The notes under the pieces were generated by a model. That model was not told where the DNA came from and did no database searches. It saw only the letters and a list, made by a program, of their open reading frames with translations. The position numbers and the translations under genes are program-made. From positions 62,001 to 126,000 of the forward strand of contig NZ_VCPE01000001.1 of NCBI RefSeq assembly GCF_005938105.1: a stretch of 64,000 bases of DNA. The letters run 5' to 3'. Position 1 is the stretch's first letter; every line of letters starts with the position of its first letter. The stretch is from Brucella haematophila. GTDB taxonomy: Bacteria; Pseudomonadota; Alphaproteobacteria; Rhizobiales; Rhizobiaceae. This document shows positions 1 to 8,136 of this stretch, in pieces.

Positions 1-1
1 C

Positions 2-1069
2 TCCATTCTGGCCGGAATTTCGCAGTTGGCGGCCATGACGGCCGATATTCCCTATGTGCATCTGGTCGCCGCGCAGGAAGCGGAGCGCACGGTGCTGCGC
101 GGCTTCACAACGGTACGCGATGTCGGTGGGCCGTCTTTCGCGCTCAAGCGGGTCATTGACGAGGGCGGCGTGGTTGGCCCGCGCATTTACCCATCGGGCG
201 CGATGATTTCGCAGACCTCCGGTCATGGTGATTTTCGTATGCGCACCGATCTGCCGCGAAGCACGCAGAGCGATCTGAGCGTGGCGGAACGGGCAGGTAT
301 TTCGGCCATTGCCGATGGCGAGGCGGAAGTGCTGCGCCGCGTGCGCGAGCAGCTTATGCTGGGTGCAAGCCAGATCAAGATCATGGGCGGCGGCGGCGTT
401 TCTTCGTCTTACGATCCGATTGACGGCATTCAGTTCACCGAGGCCGAGACGAAGGCGGCTGTTGCTGCCGCCTCCGACTGGGGCACTTATGTCTGCATCC
501 ACACCTACACATCCGCCGGTATTCAGCGGGCGCTCGATTGCGGCGTGAAATCCATTGAGCACGGCCAGCTTGCCGATGAGGAAACCGTCAAGCGCATGGC
601 CGATGCCGATGCCTGGTGGAGCATTCAGCCATTTCTCGCCGACGAGGATGCCAATCCGAAATCCGATCCGGTGCAGCGCCAGCAACAGCAGCAGATCTCC
701 GACGGTACTGTGCGGGCCATCGAGCTTGGCCGTCAGTACAAGGTCAAGATGGCGCTCGGAACCGATATTCTATTCAGCCCGAAGGGCACGGCGACGCAGG
801 GCAAGCAGCTCGCGAAATTCGCGCGCTGGTATGACAATGCAGAAGTGCTGCGCATGCTGACCAGCGGCAATGCCGATCTGGTCGCGCTGTCTGGGCCGCG
901 CAATCCTTACCCGGCAAAGCTCGGCCGTATCGAAGCCGGGGCCTATGCCGATATTCTCGTGCTGGATGGCAATCCGCTTGAAGATATTTCATTGATTGCC
1001 GATCCGGATCGCACCATGAAGCTCATCATGAAGGATGGGCGCATTCACAAGAACACGCTTTCAGCTTGA
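2..1069 (+). CDS. Amidohydrolase family protein, 5' end outside window
   Basis: The reading frame is open from the first bases, so only the C-terminal ~355 residues are present and the true start lies upstream. The fold is the metal-dependent amidohydrolase TIM barrel of the prolidase/imidazolonepropionase-like group. A TTVRDVGG strand is near the start, a GASQIKIMGGGG strand provides the probable carboxylated lysine, CIHTYT and SIEHGQ supply metal-binding histidines, LGTDI holds the catalytic aspartate, and a C-terminal ADILVLDGNPLEDI segment rebuilds the small beta-sandwich. Family members hydrolyse cyclic amides or Xaa-Pro/Xaa-Arg dipeptides; the substrate cannot be told here. The next gene follows at about 10 bases, so co-transcription is likely. 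Confidence 0.85.
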   Translation, partial: SILAGISQLAAMTADIPYVHLVAAQEAERTVLRGFTTVRDVGGPSFALKRVIDEGGVVGPRIYPSGAMISQTSGHGDFRMRTDLPRSTQSDLSVAERAGISAIADGEAEVLRRVREQLMLGASQIKIMGGGGVSSSYDPIDGIQFTEAETKAAVAAASDWGTYVCIHTYTSAGIQRALDCGVKSIEHGQLADEETVKRMADADAWWSIQPFLADEDANPKSDPVQRQQQQQISDGTVRAIELGRQYKVKMALGTDILFSPKGTATQGKQLAKFARWYDNAEVLRMLTSGNADLVALSGPRNPYPAKLGRIEAGAYADILVLDGNPLEDISLIADPDRTMKLIMKDGRIHKNTLSA

Positions 1070-1079
1070 GGGACGCATT

Positions 1080-1901
1080 TTGAATAGACTGAACACGTAT
1101 GCTGTTGCCGTTGTCATGTCCCTTTGCGGCGCGCAGGCCGCAAGTGCTGCCGACGCGGTTGTCGTTCCGCCTGAAGCGCCGTCTGTCGTGGAGAACCAGC
1201 GCTGGGCCTTGCAAATCACGCCCTATGTCTGGGCGGCGGGTCTCAAGGGAGATATTTCGCCCTTCCAGCGTGCACCGACCATTGGCATTGAAAAGTCCTT
1301 TTCCGATGTGTTGAGCGATCTCAATTTCAGCGGCTTCGTCAATGTCTGGGGCCGCTACGACCGTTTCGTCATCTCGGGCGACATGATGTATGTCGATACT
1401 ACGGAAAGCCATGCTTATGGCAATCTGCCGCCACTGCCGATTGCCATTCCTTCGGGCACGGTCGTCAATGGCGATGTGGACAGCAAACAGTTCATGGCCA
1501 CGCTGCAAGCCGGTTATCGCGTTGTCGATACGCCAAAATTCACGCTCGACGCGCTGGGCGGCATCCGCTTCTGGCACATTTCCAACGATGTGACGGTCAG
1601 CGCGCTCGGCCTGTCGCGCAGCTATGGCGAAAGCTTCAACTGGGTCGATCCCGTGGTGGGCACGCGGGCGCTCTTGCGTCTGACGGACAAGCTTTCCTTG
1701 CAGGCGCAGGCGGATATTGGCGGCTTTGGCGCGGGTTCTGAATTGACCTGGTCGGTGCTTGGCACGGTCAATTATGTGCTCACCGATCACCTGTCGGTTT
1801 CGGCAGGCTATAAGGCGTTGCATGTCGATTACGACCGTGACGGCTATGTGTTTGATTCACGTCTCAACGGTCCTGTTCTGGGCGTGACCTACCGGTTCTA
1901 A
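1080..1901 (+). CDS. Outer-membrane beta-barrel protein
   Basis: The TTG at 1080 is preceded by GAGGGA and begins a classic Sec signal (NRLNTYAVAVVMSLCGAQAASA, cut near ASA|AD). The longer frame to 1035 overlaps the amidohydrolase end and lacks a ribosome site. The mature ~250 residues alternate aromatic and polar residues (PYVWAAGLKGD, FVNVWGRYDRFVISGD) and end in VTYRF, the C-terminal phenylalanine used by the BAM machinery. It is probably an 8-10 strand barrel in the outer membrane. No specific family or ligand is recognised. It sits directly after the amidohydrolase gene. Confidence 0.75.
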   Translation: MNRLNTYAVAVVMSLCGAQAASAADAVVVPPEAPSVVENQRWALQITPYVWAAGLKGDISPFQRAPTIGIEKSFSDVLSDLNFSGFVNVWGRYDRFVISGDMMYVDTTESHAYGNLPPLPIAIPSGTVVNGDVDSKQFMATLQAGYRVVDTPKFTLDALGGIRFWHISNDVTVSALGLSRSYGESFNWVDPVVGTRALLRLTDKLSLQAQADIGGFGAGSELTWSVLGTVNYVLTDHLSVSAGYKALHVDYDRDGYVFDSRLNGPVLGVTYRF

Positions 1902-2008
1902 CCAGCAACGCATCGTTCGATTTCCGTGATAGCCAGTTCACGAGAATGAAATAGACGGCATTTTCCTGCCCCGATAGAAAGCGGCATAACGTTTATTGCA
2001 GGAATAAA

Positions 2009-2902
2009 ATGCCGATCTATGAGCTGGCTGCCGCTGGCGCAGCAACGTGCTGGGCACTGACGGGCCTCATCTCTGCCTGGCCAGCCGGTCATTTGGGCGC
2101 GCTTGCCTTCAATCGCGTGCGGCAAGTGTTTGTCACGAGCCTGCTGGCCATCTATGTCATCGCGACTGGAAAATGGCAGCAACTGAGTGGCGATGTTGTC
2201 TTGCCCCTGATGCTTTCCGGTTTCATCGGCATTTTTCTCGGCGATACTCTGCTCTTCATTACGCTCAACAGGCTTGGACCGCGCCGCTCCGGCATTCTCT
2301 TCGCCATGAATGCGCCAATGACCGCACTGCTCGGCTGGCTGGTGCTGGGCGAAACCTTGTCGCTGACCGCCGTGCTCGGCATTGTCATTACGGTTTTCGG
2401 GGTATCGCTGGCGATTTTCTTCGGCAAGCGCGCAACGCAGCTGCATCCATGGGAAACGATCAAGGGATCGCTATGGGCCGGCATCGGCCTTGGTTTGCTG
2501 TCGGCGCTCGGTCAGGCCATCGGCTCGATCATCGCGCGTCCGGTGATGGAAACGGGCATTGACCCGTTTGTCGGCTCCATGCTGCGCGTTGGCACTGCCG
2601 CGATATGTCTGTCGATTCTGATGCAGTTGCCCTTTGCCGCCGTGAAACCGCGCAATCCGCTCAACTGGCGGGTTGGCGCGATGACGGCGCTGACCGGTTT
2701 TCTGTCGCTCGGCATCGGCATGACCTTGCTGCTTTTCGCCTTGTCGGGCGGCAAAGCGGGCATTGTTTCGACCATATCGGCCACAACGCCTGTCATCATC
2801 TTGCCGCTGCTCTGGCTCAGGACGGGCGAGCGCCCCGCCGCAGGCGCATGGCTTGGCGCAGCTTTTGCCGTCGTCGGCATGGCGCTCATCTTTATGCGTT
2901 GA
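2009..2902 (+). CDS. EamA/DMT-family inner-membrane transporter
   Basis: At 297 residues with about ten hydrophobic helices, this matches the drug/metabolite transporter superfamily, two EamA repeats of five helices each. The first repeat ends with the typical MNAPMTALLGWLVLGETLS segment (about residues 95-113). The second ends with TTPVIILPLLWLRTGERPAAGAWLG near the C terminus. An AGGA ribosome site precedes the ATG. Substrates in this family range from amino acids to nucleotide sugars and cannot be assigned. It lies alone on the + strand with 107 bases to the previous gene, so it probably has its own promoter. Confidence 0.85.
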   Translation: MPIYELAAAGAATCWALTGLISAWPAGHLGALAFNRVRQVFVTSLLAIYVIATGKWQQLSGDVVLPLMLSGFIGIFLGDTLLFITLNRLGPRRSGILFAMNAPMTALLGWLVLGETLSLTAVLGIVITVFGVSLAIFFGKRATQLHPWETIKGSLWAGIGLGLLSALGQAIGSIIARPVMETGIDPFVGSMLRVGTAAICLSILMQLPFAAVKPRNPLNWRVGAMTALTGFLSLGIGMTLLLFALSGGKAGIVSTISATTPVIILPLLWLRTGERPAAGAWLGAAFAVVGMALIFMR

Positions 2903-2917
2903 GACGTCTTCCGCCTT

Positions 2918-3118
2918 TTAAGGCCGTTCGGCTTTGCTGCGCGCCATCCAGCGTTCACGGAAAGCGCGGCGACGCGAGCGCCAGCGTGGGCGCGGCAGCG
3001 GCTGGGCCGATGTTTTGCTGCGCATCGCTGGTGGCGGTGACAGCAGGCGGATGATGAACAGAATGCAGACACCGATGGTGAACAGCCAGAACATTTCGTC
3101 GGTCAGATCGTTGATCAT
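2918..3118 (-). CDS. Small membrane protein with arginine-rich tail
   Basis: A 66-residue frame starts with ATG at 3118. Residues 9-27 (MFWLFTIGVCILFIIRLLS) form one membrane helix. The remaining half is very basic (PRWRSRRRAFRERW), so a cytoplasmic tail that could touch RNA, DNA or phospholipid is plausible. It is convergent with the DMT gene, ending 16 bases from its stop. No family is recognised. The coding call rests on the coherent hydrophobic segment and clean architecture; a chance frame is possible. Confidence 0.5.
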   Translation of the reverse strand: MINDLTDEMFWLFTIGVCILFIIRLLSPPPAMRSKTSAQPLPRPRWRSRRRAFRERWMARSKAERP

Positions 3119-3196
3119 TGTCTCGTTCCAGCGGTTCGTCCGGCACTCAAAAACCTGAATATACGGCGTCGCATCATAGCTTCAGAAAAGAAAGAC

Positions 3197-3231
3197 AGAG
3201 CACCGACCCAACGGAATCGGATCGGTGCTCT
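3197..3231 (-). terminator. Intrinsic terminator of the MFS gene
   Basis: The arms AGAGCACCGA and TCGGTGCTCT form a 10-bp stem about 70 bases past the MFS stop codon. Read on the - strand it is followed by GTCTTTCTTTTCTG, a T-rich tract. Confidence 0.55.
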
Positions 3232-3300
3232 TCAGTAAAACAGATAGCTTCTGGCGAAACTAAGTCCAAGTCACGTTCGTGTGCATAATTGCAAAGCTGA

Positions 3301-4491
3301 TTACTGTGTCACGACCTTCGGCTTCAGGCGCAGGATAAGCGGCACGAGCACCAGCGCGACGGCGGGGAAAACCAGCCAGTTGATGGTTTCCCAGCCGGAT
3401 GCATGCAGCAGCGATCCCGCAAAGAACGATGCGCAGGCAACCGTGCCGAACATGATGAAATCATTGGCGCCCTGCGCCTTGCCGCGCTCGGCTGGCGTGT
3501 GGCAGTCTGTGACCATCGCTGTAGCGCCGATGAAGCCGAAATTCCAGCCGATGCCAAGCAGGATCAGCGCCACCCAGAAATGACCGACATCGAAGCCGCC
3601 AAGTGCAACGGCTGCCGCCCCGGCGATCAGGACGAGGCCGAGTGCTGTGATCTTTTCCTTACCGTAGCGGGCGATCAGCTTGCCGGTGAAAAAGCTTGGT
3701 CCGAACATGGCGAGCACATGCCATTGAATGCCAAGCGCTGCGTGATCGACGGAATGACCGTGGCCGACCATGGCGATAGGTGCCGCCGTCATCACGAATG
3801 TCATCAGGGCATAGGAGCAGACACCTGCCGCCACCGACAGGATGAAGCGCGGCATTTTCAGAATTTCGATCAGGGGTCTTCCGGTGTCATTGCTGGCATT
3901 GGCCGCTTTGACAGCCTTAGGCGCGCGCAGCAGGGACAAGACCGGCAAGGCGATGAGGCCCAGCACTGCCTGGCTGAGGAAACTGCCAGCGAACATGGCG
4001 TCGGGAATCGTGTCGCGGGTCCAGATCACGAGCTGCGGCCCGACGATTGCGGCGATGAGCCCGCCAACCATTACATAGGAAATTGCCCTGGCCTTCATGT
4101 CACCGCTGGCGGCGTCTGCGGCGGCAAAGCGATAGCTCTGAACATAGGCAGCATAGAGACCTGCTGTCAGCGTGCCAAGGCAGAAGATCAGGAATGATGC
4201 GGAGAAGATGCCAGCGGCTGCAACAAGTCCCGCCGCCGCGCCGACAAGCGCGCCAATCATATAGGCATTGCGTCGCCCGAGCTGCCGCATCAAGAACGCG
4301 GCGGGCAAAGTGCCGAGTGCCAGTCCCAGATTGAACAGGCTGACGGGCAAGGTAACGAGGGCTGGATCGGACGACAATTTCTGCCCGACAAGGCCGCCGA
4401 GCGAGATGACGATAGGCGGGCTGGACGCGCCGAGCGCCTGCGCCATCGTCAGAACAAGAATATTGCGGCGAACGGACGAATTGTCGGTCAT
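3301..4491 (-). CDS. MFS transporter
   Basis: The ATG at 4491 has a GAGGGA ribosome site five bases upstream; the ATG at 4503 has none. The 396-residue protein has about 12 membrane helices and the major-facilitator loop 2-3 signature LMRQLGRRNAYMIG (about residue 70), followed by glycine-rich helices. The C-terminal half contains GFIGATAMVTDCHTPAERGKAQG, a conserved loop in this bacterial YCR023-like/drug-efflux group. The likely role is proton-driven export or import of a small molecule across the inner membrane; the substrate is unknown. It is divergent from the esterase gene, with a ~200-base control region between them. Confidence 0.85.
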   Translation of the reverse strand: MTDNSSVRRNILVLTMAQALGASSPPIVISLGGLVGQKLSSDPALVTLPVSLFNLGLALGTLPAAFLMRQLGRRNAYMIGALVGAAAGLVAAAGIFSASFLIFCLGTLTAGLYAAYVQSYRFAAADAASGDMKARAISYVMVGGLIAAIVGPQLVIWTRDTIPDAMFAGSFLSQAVLGLIALPVLSLLRAPKAVKAANASNDTGRPLIEILKMPRFILSVAAGVCSYALMTFVMTAAPIAMVGHGHSVDHAALGIQWHVLAMFGPSFFTGKLIARYGKEKITALGLVLIAGAAAVALGGFDVGHFWVALILLGIGWNFGFIGATAMVTDCHTPAERGKAQGANDFIMFGTVACASFFAGSLLHASGWETINWLVFPAVALVLVPLILRLKPKVVTQ

Positions 4492-4688
4492 TTTTTCCCT
4501 CATGCAACAACGCAGGAAATTAGCGTCATAGTTGTCAGCAGAATAGAGGAAAAATATTCCAAATCACCGAAGTTCGGATTTTCCACGCTTTGTCAGTGGA
4601 AGTCTTCAAAGCTTCATTGGACAGTCAAGCACGTGTCACGAAGCCCGCTTACCGATACCGCAGAGCTAACTTGGAACGGGGACATTCC

Positions 4689-6056
4689 ATGCATCGGTAT
4701 TTCGGCACGTCAACCATTCTCGCCAGCCTTCTGGCTTTCACCATTGTTCCGGCGTCGGCGGAGGAAAAAGCATTTCCGGCCACGCTGAAGGCCCATGCGA
4801 TCCTGCCGGCCAACACGGTCATTGCGGCGCCGGACGATGCGGCAGATCATCTGAAGACCTCCGGCAAGTTCACGACCGCGGACCGCAAGCGTGCGGAAGG
4901 CATCGGCACGATTGAAGGCAAGGATGGTGTGCGCAAGACTGGCCTTTCACTGCCATTCGATGGTCAGCCGGTGCAGGGTTTTTCGGGCATCAAGACCATG
5001 GAAGACGGTAGCTTCTGGACGCTGTCGGACAATGGTTTCGGCACGAAGTTCAATTCGCCCGACGCCATGCTGATGCTGCACAATGTCAAGTTCGACTGGG
5101 ACAATGGCAAGGTCGAGCGCGTGAAGACCCTGTTCCTCACCGACCCGGACAAGAAGGCCCCATTCCCGATCGTCATGGAAGGCGCGGAAAAGCGCTACCT
5201 GACTGGCGCTGATTTCGACGTGGAATCGATCCAGCCGGTGGCGGATGGCTTCTGGGTGGGCGAGGAATTCGGCCCCTTCCTGCTGAAGTTTGATACTGAC
5301 GGCAAGCTGACCGACGTGTTCTCAACGCAGGTCGGTGAAACGCAGGTCGTCTCGCCGGATAATCCAAAGCTGGCTTTGCCTGCCAATCCGAGCCTCAAGC
5401 TTCCGGTTTACAATATCAAGCGTTCGGGCGGCTTTGAAGGCCTTGCCATGTCGAAGGACGGTTCAAAGCTCTACGGTCTTCTTGAAGGTCCGCTTTTCGT
5501 TGATGGCGCGCCGGAAAAGACCGAAAGCGGCAAGACTGGTCTGCGCATCATCGAGTTCAGCGTCGCCGACAAGAAGTGGACGGGCCGTTCGTGGCTCTAT
5601 CCTCTTGCCGATGGTGGCGAAGCGATTGGCGACTTCAACATGCTGGACGCCAGCACGGGTCTGGTCATCGAGCGTGATAATGGTGCAGGCGTTGCGGAAA
5701 AGGCTTGTGCCGATCCGAAAAAGCCGCAGCCGGATTGCTTTGATGTGCCGTCCAAGGTCAAGCGCATCTACAAGATTTCCTTCGATGACAGCAATGTCGG
5801 CAAGGAAGTGCGCAAGATCGGCTATATTGATCTGCTGACAATTGCAGACCCGGACAACAAGCGCCGTCAGGGTGGTCACGACGCCATTTACGACATGCCG
5901 TTCGTGACGATCGAGAATGTCGACCGTGTGGACGATACCCATATCATCGTCGGCAACGACAATAATCTTCCGTTCTCGGCAGGCCGTTCGCTCGACAAGG
6001 TCGACGACAATGAGTTCGTGCTGCTGGAAGTCGGCGATTTCCTGAAAGCCGAATGA
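4689..6056 (+). CDS. Exported esterase-like/phytase-fold protein
   Basis: The ATG at 4689 opens a Sec signal (MHRYFGTSTILASLLAFTIVPASA) and follows a GGAACGGGGA ribosome site; the longer frame to 4590 has no such site. The mature ~430 residues match the 'esterase-like activity of phytase' family (PF13449). Signs are an early FSGIKTMEDGSFWTLSDNGFG blade, a central SGGFEGLAMSKDGSKLYGLLEG blade, and a late GGHDAIYDMPFVTIENVD segment, consistent with a beta-propeller that binds calcium. It probably acts in the periplasm on phosphoester or ester substrates; activity is inferred only from the family. It is followed by a strong terminator. Confidence 0.8.
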   Translation: MHRYFGTSTILASLLAFTIVPASAEEKAFPATLKAHAILPANTVIAAPDDAADHLKTSGKFTTADRKRAEGIGTIEGKDGVRKTGLSLPFDGQPVQGFSGIKTMEDGSFWTLSDNGFGTKFNSPDAMLMLHNVKFDWDNGKVERVKTLFLTDPDKKAPFPIVMEGAEKRYLTGADFDVESIQPVADGFWVGEEFGPFLLKFDTDGKLTDVFSTQVGETQVVSPDNPKLALPANPSLKLPVYNIKRSGGFEGLAMSKDGSKLYGLLEGPLFVDGAPEKTESGKTGLRIIEFSVADKKWTGRSWLYPLADGGEAIGDFNMLDASTGLVIERDNGAGVAEKACADPKKPQPDCFDVPSKVKRIYKISFDDSNVGKEVRKIGYIDLLTIADPDNKRRQGGHDAIYDMPFVTIENVDRVDDTHIIVGNDNNLPFSAGRSLDKVDDNEFVLLEVGDFLKAE

Positions 6057-6078
6057 GCCAGTTGAACCGTGATTGAAG

Positions 6079-6107
6079 AAAAGCCGCGAGACAATCTCGC
6101 GGCTTTT
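6079..6107 (+). terminator. Intrinsic terminator of the esterase gene
   Basis: AAAAGCCGCGAGA-CAA-TCTCGCGGCTTTT is a perfect 13-bp stem with a three-base loop and a T tract. It lies inside the extended ribokinase frame, which supports the later TTG start for that gene. Confidence 0.85.
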
Positions 6108-6191
6108 CTGTCTGTGCACGACAGAAGTACCGACATGGAAGTTTTCTTCGCTCGCAGTTATGGTGCAGCAAAACTTCTATGGAGGAAGCCG

Positions 6192-7112
6192 TTGAAGATT
6201 TTCATTTTCGGCAGTGTGAATGTGGATGTCAGCGCGCGAATGGCGGCGTTGCCGCGTCCAGGGCAGACGGTGAATGCATCGGGCTACGGGATCGGTCTCG
6301 GTGGCAAGGGCGCCAATCAGGCTGTGGCTGTCGCCAAGCTTGGCGGCGATGTGCGCTTCGTCGGCGCTGTCGGCAATGACGCCTTTGGAGATCTTGCCGT
6401 CAAGCAGATGCAGGAATTCGGCCTCAACACTAACGGTGTGCGCGTGACCCGCGGTGTCGAGACGGGCATGGCGATCATTCAGGTCGACGAGGCGGGCCAG
6501 AACACGATTGCCGTTTGCGCGGGGGCGAATGCGCATTGGTCGGCAGCCGATATCGACGCTCATGCCGCCGACATTGCCAAAGCGAAAATCACGTTGTTGC
6601 AGCGCGAAGTGCCGCATGAGGCCAATCTGGCGGTTGCGAAAGCCGTGCGTGCTTCAGGCGGTCAGGTGCTGTTTGACCCGGCTCCGGTTGGCGATGCCAG
6701 CCGCATGGCGGACCTGATTGCGCTTTGCGACATCATCTCGCCAAACGAGACGGAAGCAGCCGAAATCACCGGCATTGAGCCGACCGATCTGGCCTCGGCA
6801 GAAGCGGCAGCCCGCAACCTTCTGGAACGCGGCCCCAAGACCGTCATCCTCAAGCTTGGCAGCCGTGGAGCACTGCTGGTGACCGCAGGTGAGGTCAGGC
6901 ATTTCGAGCCGTTCAAGGTCAAGGTCGTGGATACGGTCGCGGCAGGTGACAGTTTCAATGGCGGTTTCGCAGTCGCCTATGCGGACGGAAAATCGCTGCA
7001 TGATTGCGTGCGTTTTGCGTCCGCCTCGGGGGCGATTGCCGTCACACGGGCAGGTGCTGGCGCGGCTGCGCCGACCGCGCGCGAAGTGGAAGCACTGATC
7101 GCCAGCGCCTGA
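6192..7112 (+). CDS. rbsK: Ribokinase
   Basis: The TTG at 6192 lies six bases after GGAGG and gives a 306-residue protein, the usual ribokinase length. The longer frame would run through the upstream terminator. It is a PfkB-family sugar kinase. The N-terminal FGSVNVD strand and [12 protein letters not shown] (about residues 35-46) bind ribose, and [12 protein letters not shown] (about 247-258) holds the catalytic aspartate and anion hole, as in E. coli RbsK. It phosphorylates ribose to ribose 5-phosphate in the cytoplasm. It faces the nucleoside hydrolase gene across a shared terminator, which fits a salvage route where the hydrolase frees ribose. Confidence 0.9.
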   Translation: MKIFIFGSVNVDVSARMAALPRPGQTVNASGYGIGLGGKGANQAVAVAKLGGDVRFVGAVGNDAFGDLAVKQMQEFGLNTNGVRVTRGVETGMAIIQVDEAGQNTIAVCAGANAHWSAADIDAHAADIAKAKITLLQREVPHEANLAVAKAVRASGGQVLFDPAPVGDASRMADLIALCDIISPNETEAAEITGIEPTDLASAEAAARNLLERGPKTVILKLGSRGALLVTAGEVRHFEPFKVKVVDTVAAGDSFNGGFAVAYADGKSLHDCVRFASASGAIAVTRAGAGAAAPTAREVEALIASA

Positions 7113-7127
7113 ATTTCAGTTGCAAAC

Positions 7128-7167
7128 AAAAAGCCGCGCTGGCAGGACCAGCGCGGCCTTTTTTGTT
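7128..7167. terminator. Bidirectional terminator between ribokinase and nucleoside hydrolase genes
   Basis: AAAGCCGCGCTGG and CCAGCGCGGCCTTTTTT form a 13-bp stem with one mismatch and loop CAGGA. T runs lie on the right, and A runs on the left act as T runs for the - strand, so it can stop both convergent transcripts. Confidence 0.8.
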
Positions 7168-7178
7168 TTGACCAGGGA

Positions 7179-8114
7179 TCAGAGCGTCGCCAGACGTTCC
7201 GTCAGAAGCGCGAAAAAACCATCCGCATCGACATCCTTGATGAAGAATGCGTTCTTCGGGCGGTCAGTTACTTCCCACCAGTCGACGACAGTTTCGCCAA
7301 TCGTCAGTTCCGAATTGATCTCGATTTCTACATTGCAGTGACGACCGGAATAAAGCTCCGGCTTTAGGAGATAGGCGATGACGTTCGGATCATGCAGCGG
7401 GCCGCCATCGGTGCCGTATTTCGCTTCGTCATAGCGCTCGAAGAATTCGAGCCATGCCGCGACCACTTCGCCGACATGGGTGCCGAGACCGCGAATGGCG
7501 GCGATGCGCTTCTCGGTGGTCAGCACCTTGTGGGTGACATCAAGTGGCAGCATGGTGATCTGGATGCCGGATTTGAACACAACCGCTGCGGCATGTGGGT
7601 CGACATAGATGTTGAATTCAGCCGAAGGCGTGATGTTGCCGCCTTCGAAATAGCCGCCGCCCATCAGTACGATTTCCTTGACGCGTTCGGCGATCTTCGG
7701 TTCGCGGATCAGTGCGGAGGCGATGTTGGTGAGCGGTCCAAGCGGGCAAAGCGTGACGGTGCCCGGTTCTTCCTTCATCAGCGTTTCGATGATGAAATCA
7801 ACGCCGTGCTGCGCTTGCAGCGGCATGGTCGGCTTGGGCAGGTCATAGCCGTCGAGGCCGGTTTTGCCATGCACGTTTTCGGCGGTCACCAACGGGCGCA
7901 CCAGCGGGCGGATGGAGCCTGCAAACACCTTGGTGTCCGGCTTCTTTGCCACTTCGCAGATGGTGCGCGTGTTGATTTCCGTGCGCGCCAGCGGGCCGTT
8001 GCCGGCAACGGCGGTAATGCCGAGAATGTCCAGTTCCGGGCTTGCCAAGGCCAGCAGAATGGCGACTGCATCGTCCTGACCGGGATCGGTATCGATAATA
8101 ATTTTACGGGCCAT
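7179..8114 (-). CDS. Nucleoside hydrolase (inosine/uridine-preferring family)
   Basis: The ATG at 8114 (MARKIIIDTDPG) has an AGGA site upstream. The 311-residue length and the DTDPGQDDA motif at residues 8-16, which chelates the catalytic calcium with several aspartates, identify the IUNH family. ENVHGKTGLDGYDLP, the substrate-loop GPLTNIA, and a late DPNVIAYLL that supplies the last calcium-binding aspartate are also seen. It splits the N-glycosidic bond of ribonucleosides to a base and ribose. It is the last gene of the nucleoside ABC operon and faces rbsK, the kinase for its product. Confidence 0.9.
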   Translation of the reverse strand: MARKIIIDTDPGQDDAVAILLALASPELDILGITAVAGNGPLARTEINTRTICEVAKKPDTKVFAGSIRPLVRPLVTAENVHGKTGLDGYDLPKPTMPLQAQHGVDFIIETLMKEEPGTVTLCPLGPLTNIASALIREPKIAERVKEIVLMGGGYFEGGNITPSAEFNIYVDPHAAAVVFKSGIQITMLPLDVTHKVLTTEKRIAAIRGLGTHVGEVVAAWLEFFERYDEAKYGTDGGPLHDPNVIAYLLKPELYSGRHCNVEIEINSELTIGETVVDWWEVTDRPKNAFFIKDVDADGFFALLTERLATL

Positions 8115-8136
8115 GATAGGTTTCCTAATAGGGGAT

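Noticed and set aside
1026-1823. Long - strand frame (265 codons) opposite the outer-membrane protein gene
   Set aside because: Antisense shadow of a high-GC gene; composition is His/Arg-rich and lacks a ribosome site or domains.
4590-4688. Extended N terminus for the esterase gene
   Set aside because: No ribosome site; the signal peptide begins at 4689 after GGAACGGGGA.
6069-6191. Extended N terminus for ribokinase
   Set aside because: It would translate through a strong terminator; TTG at 6192 has GGAGG at ideal distance.
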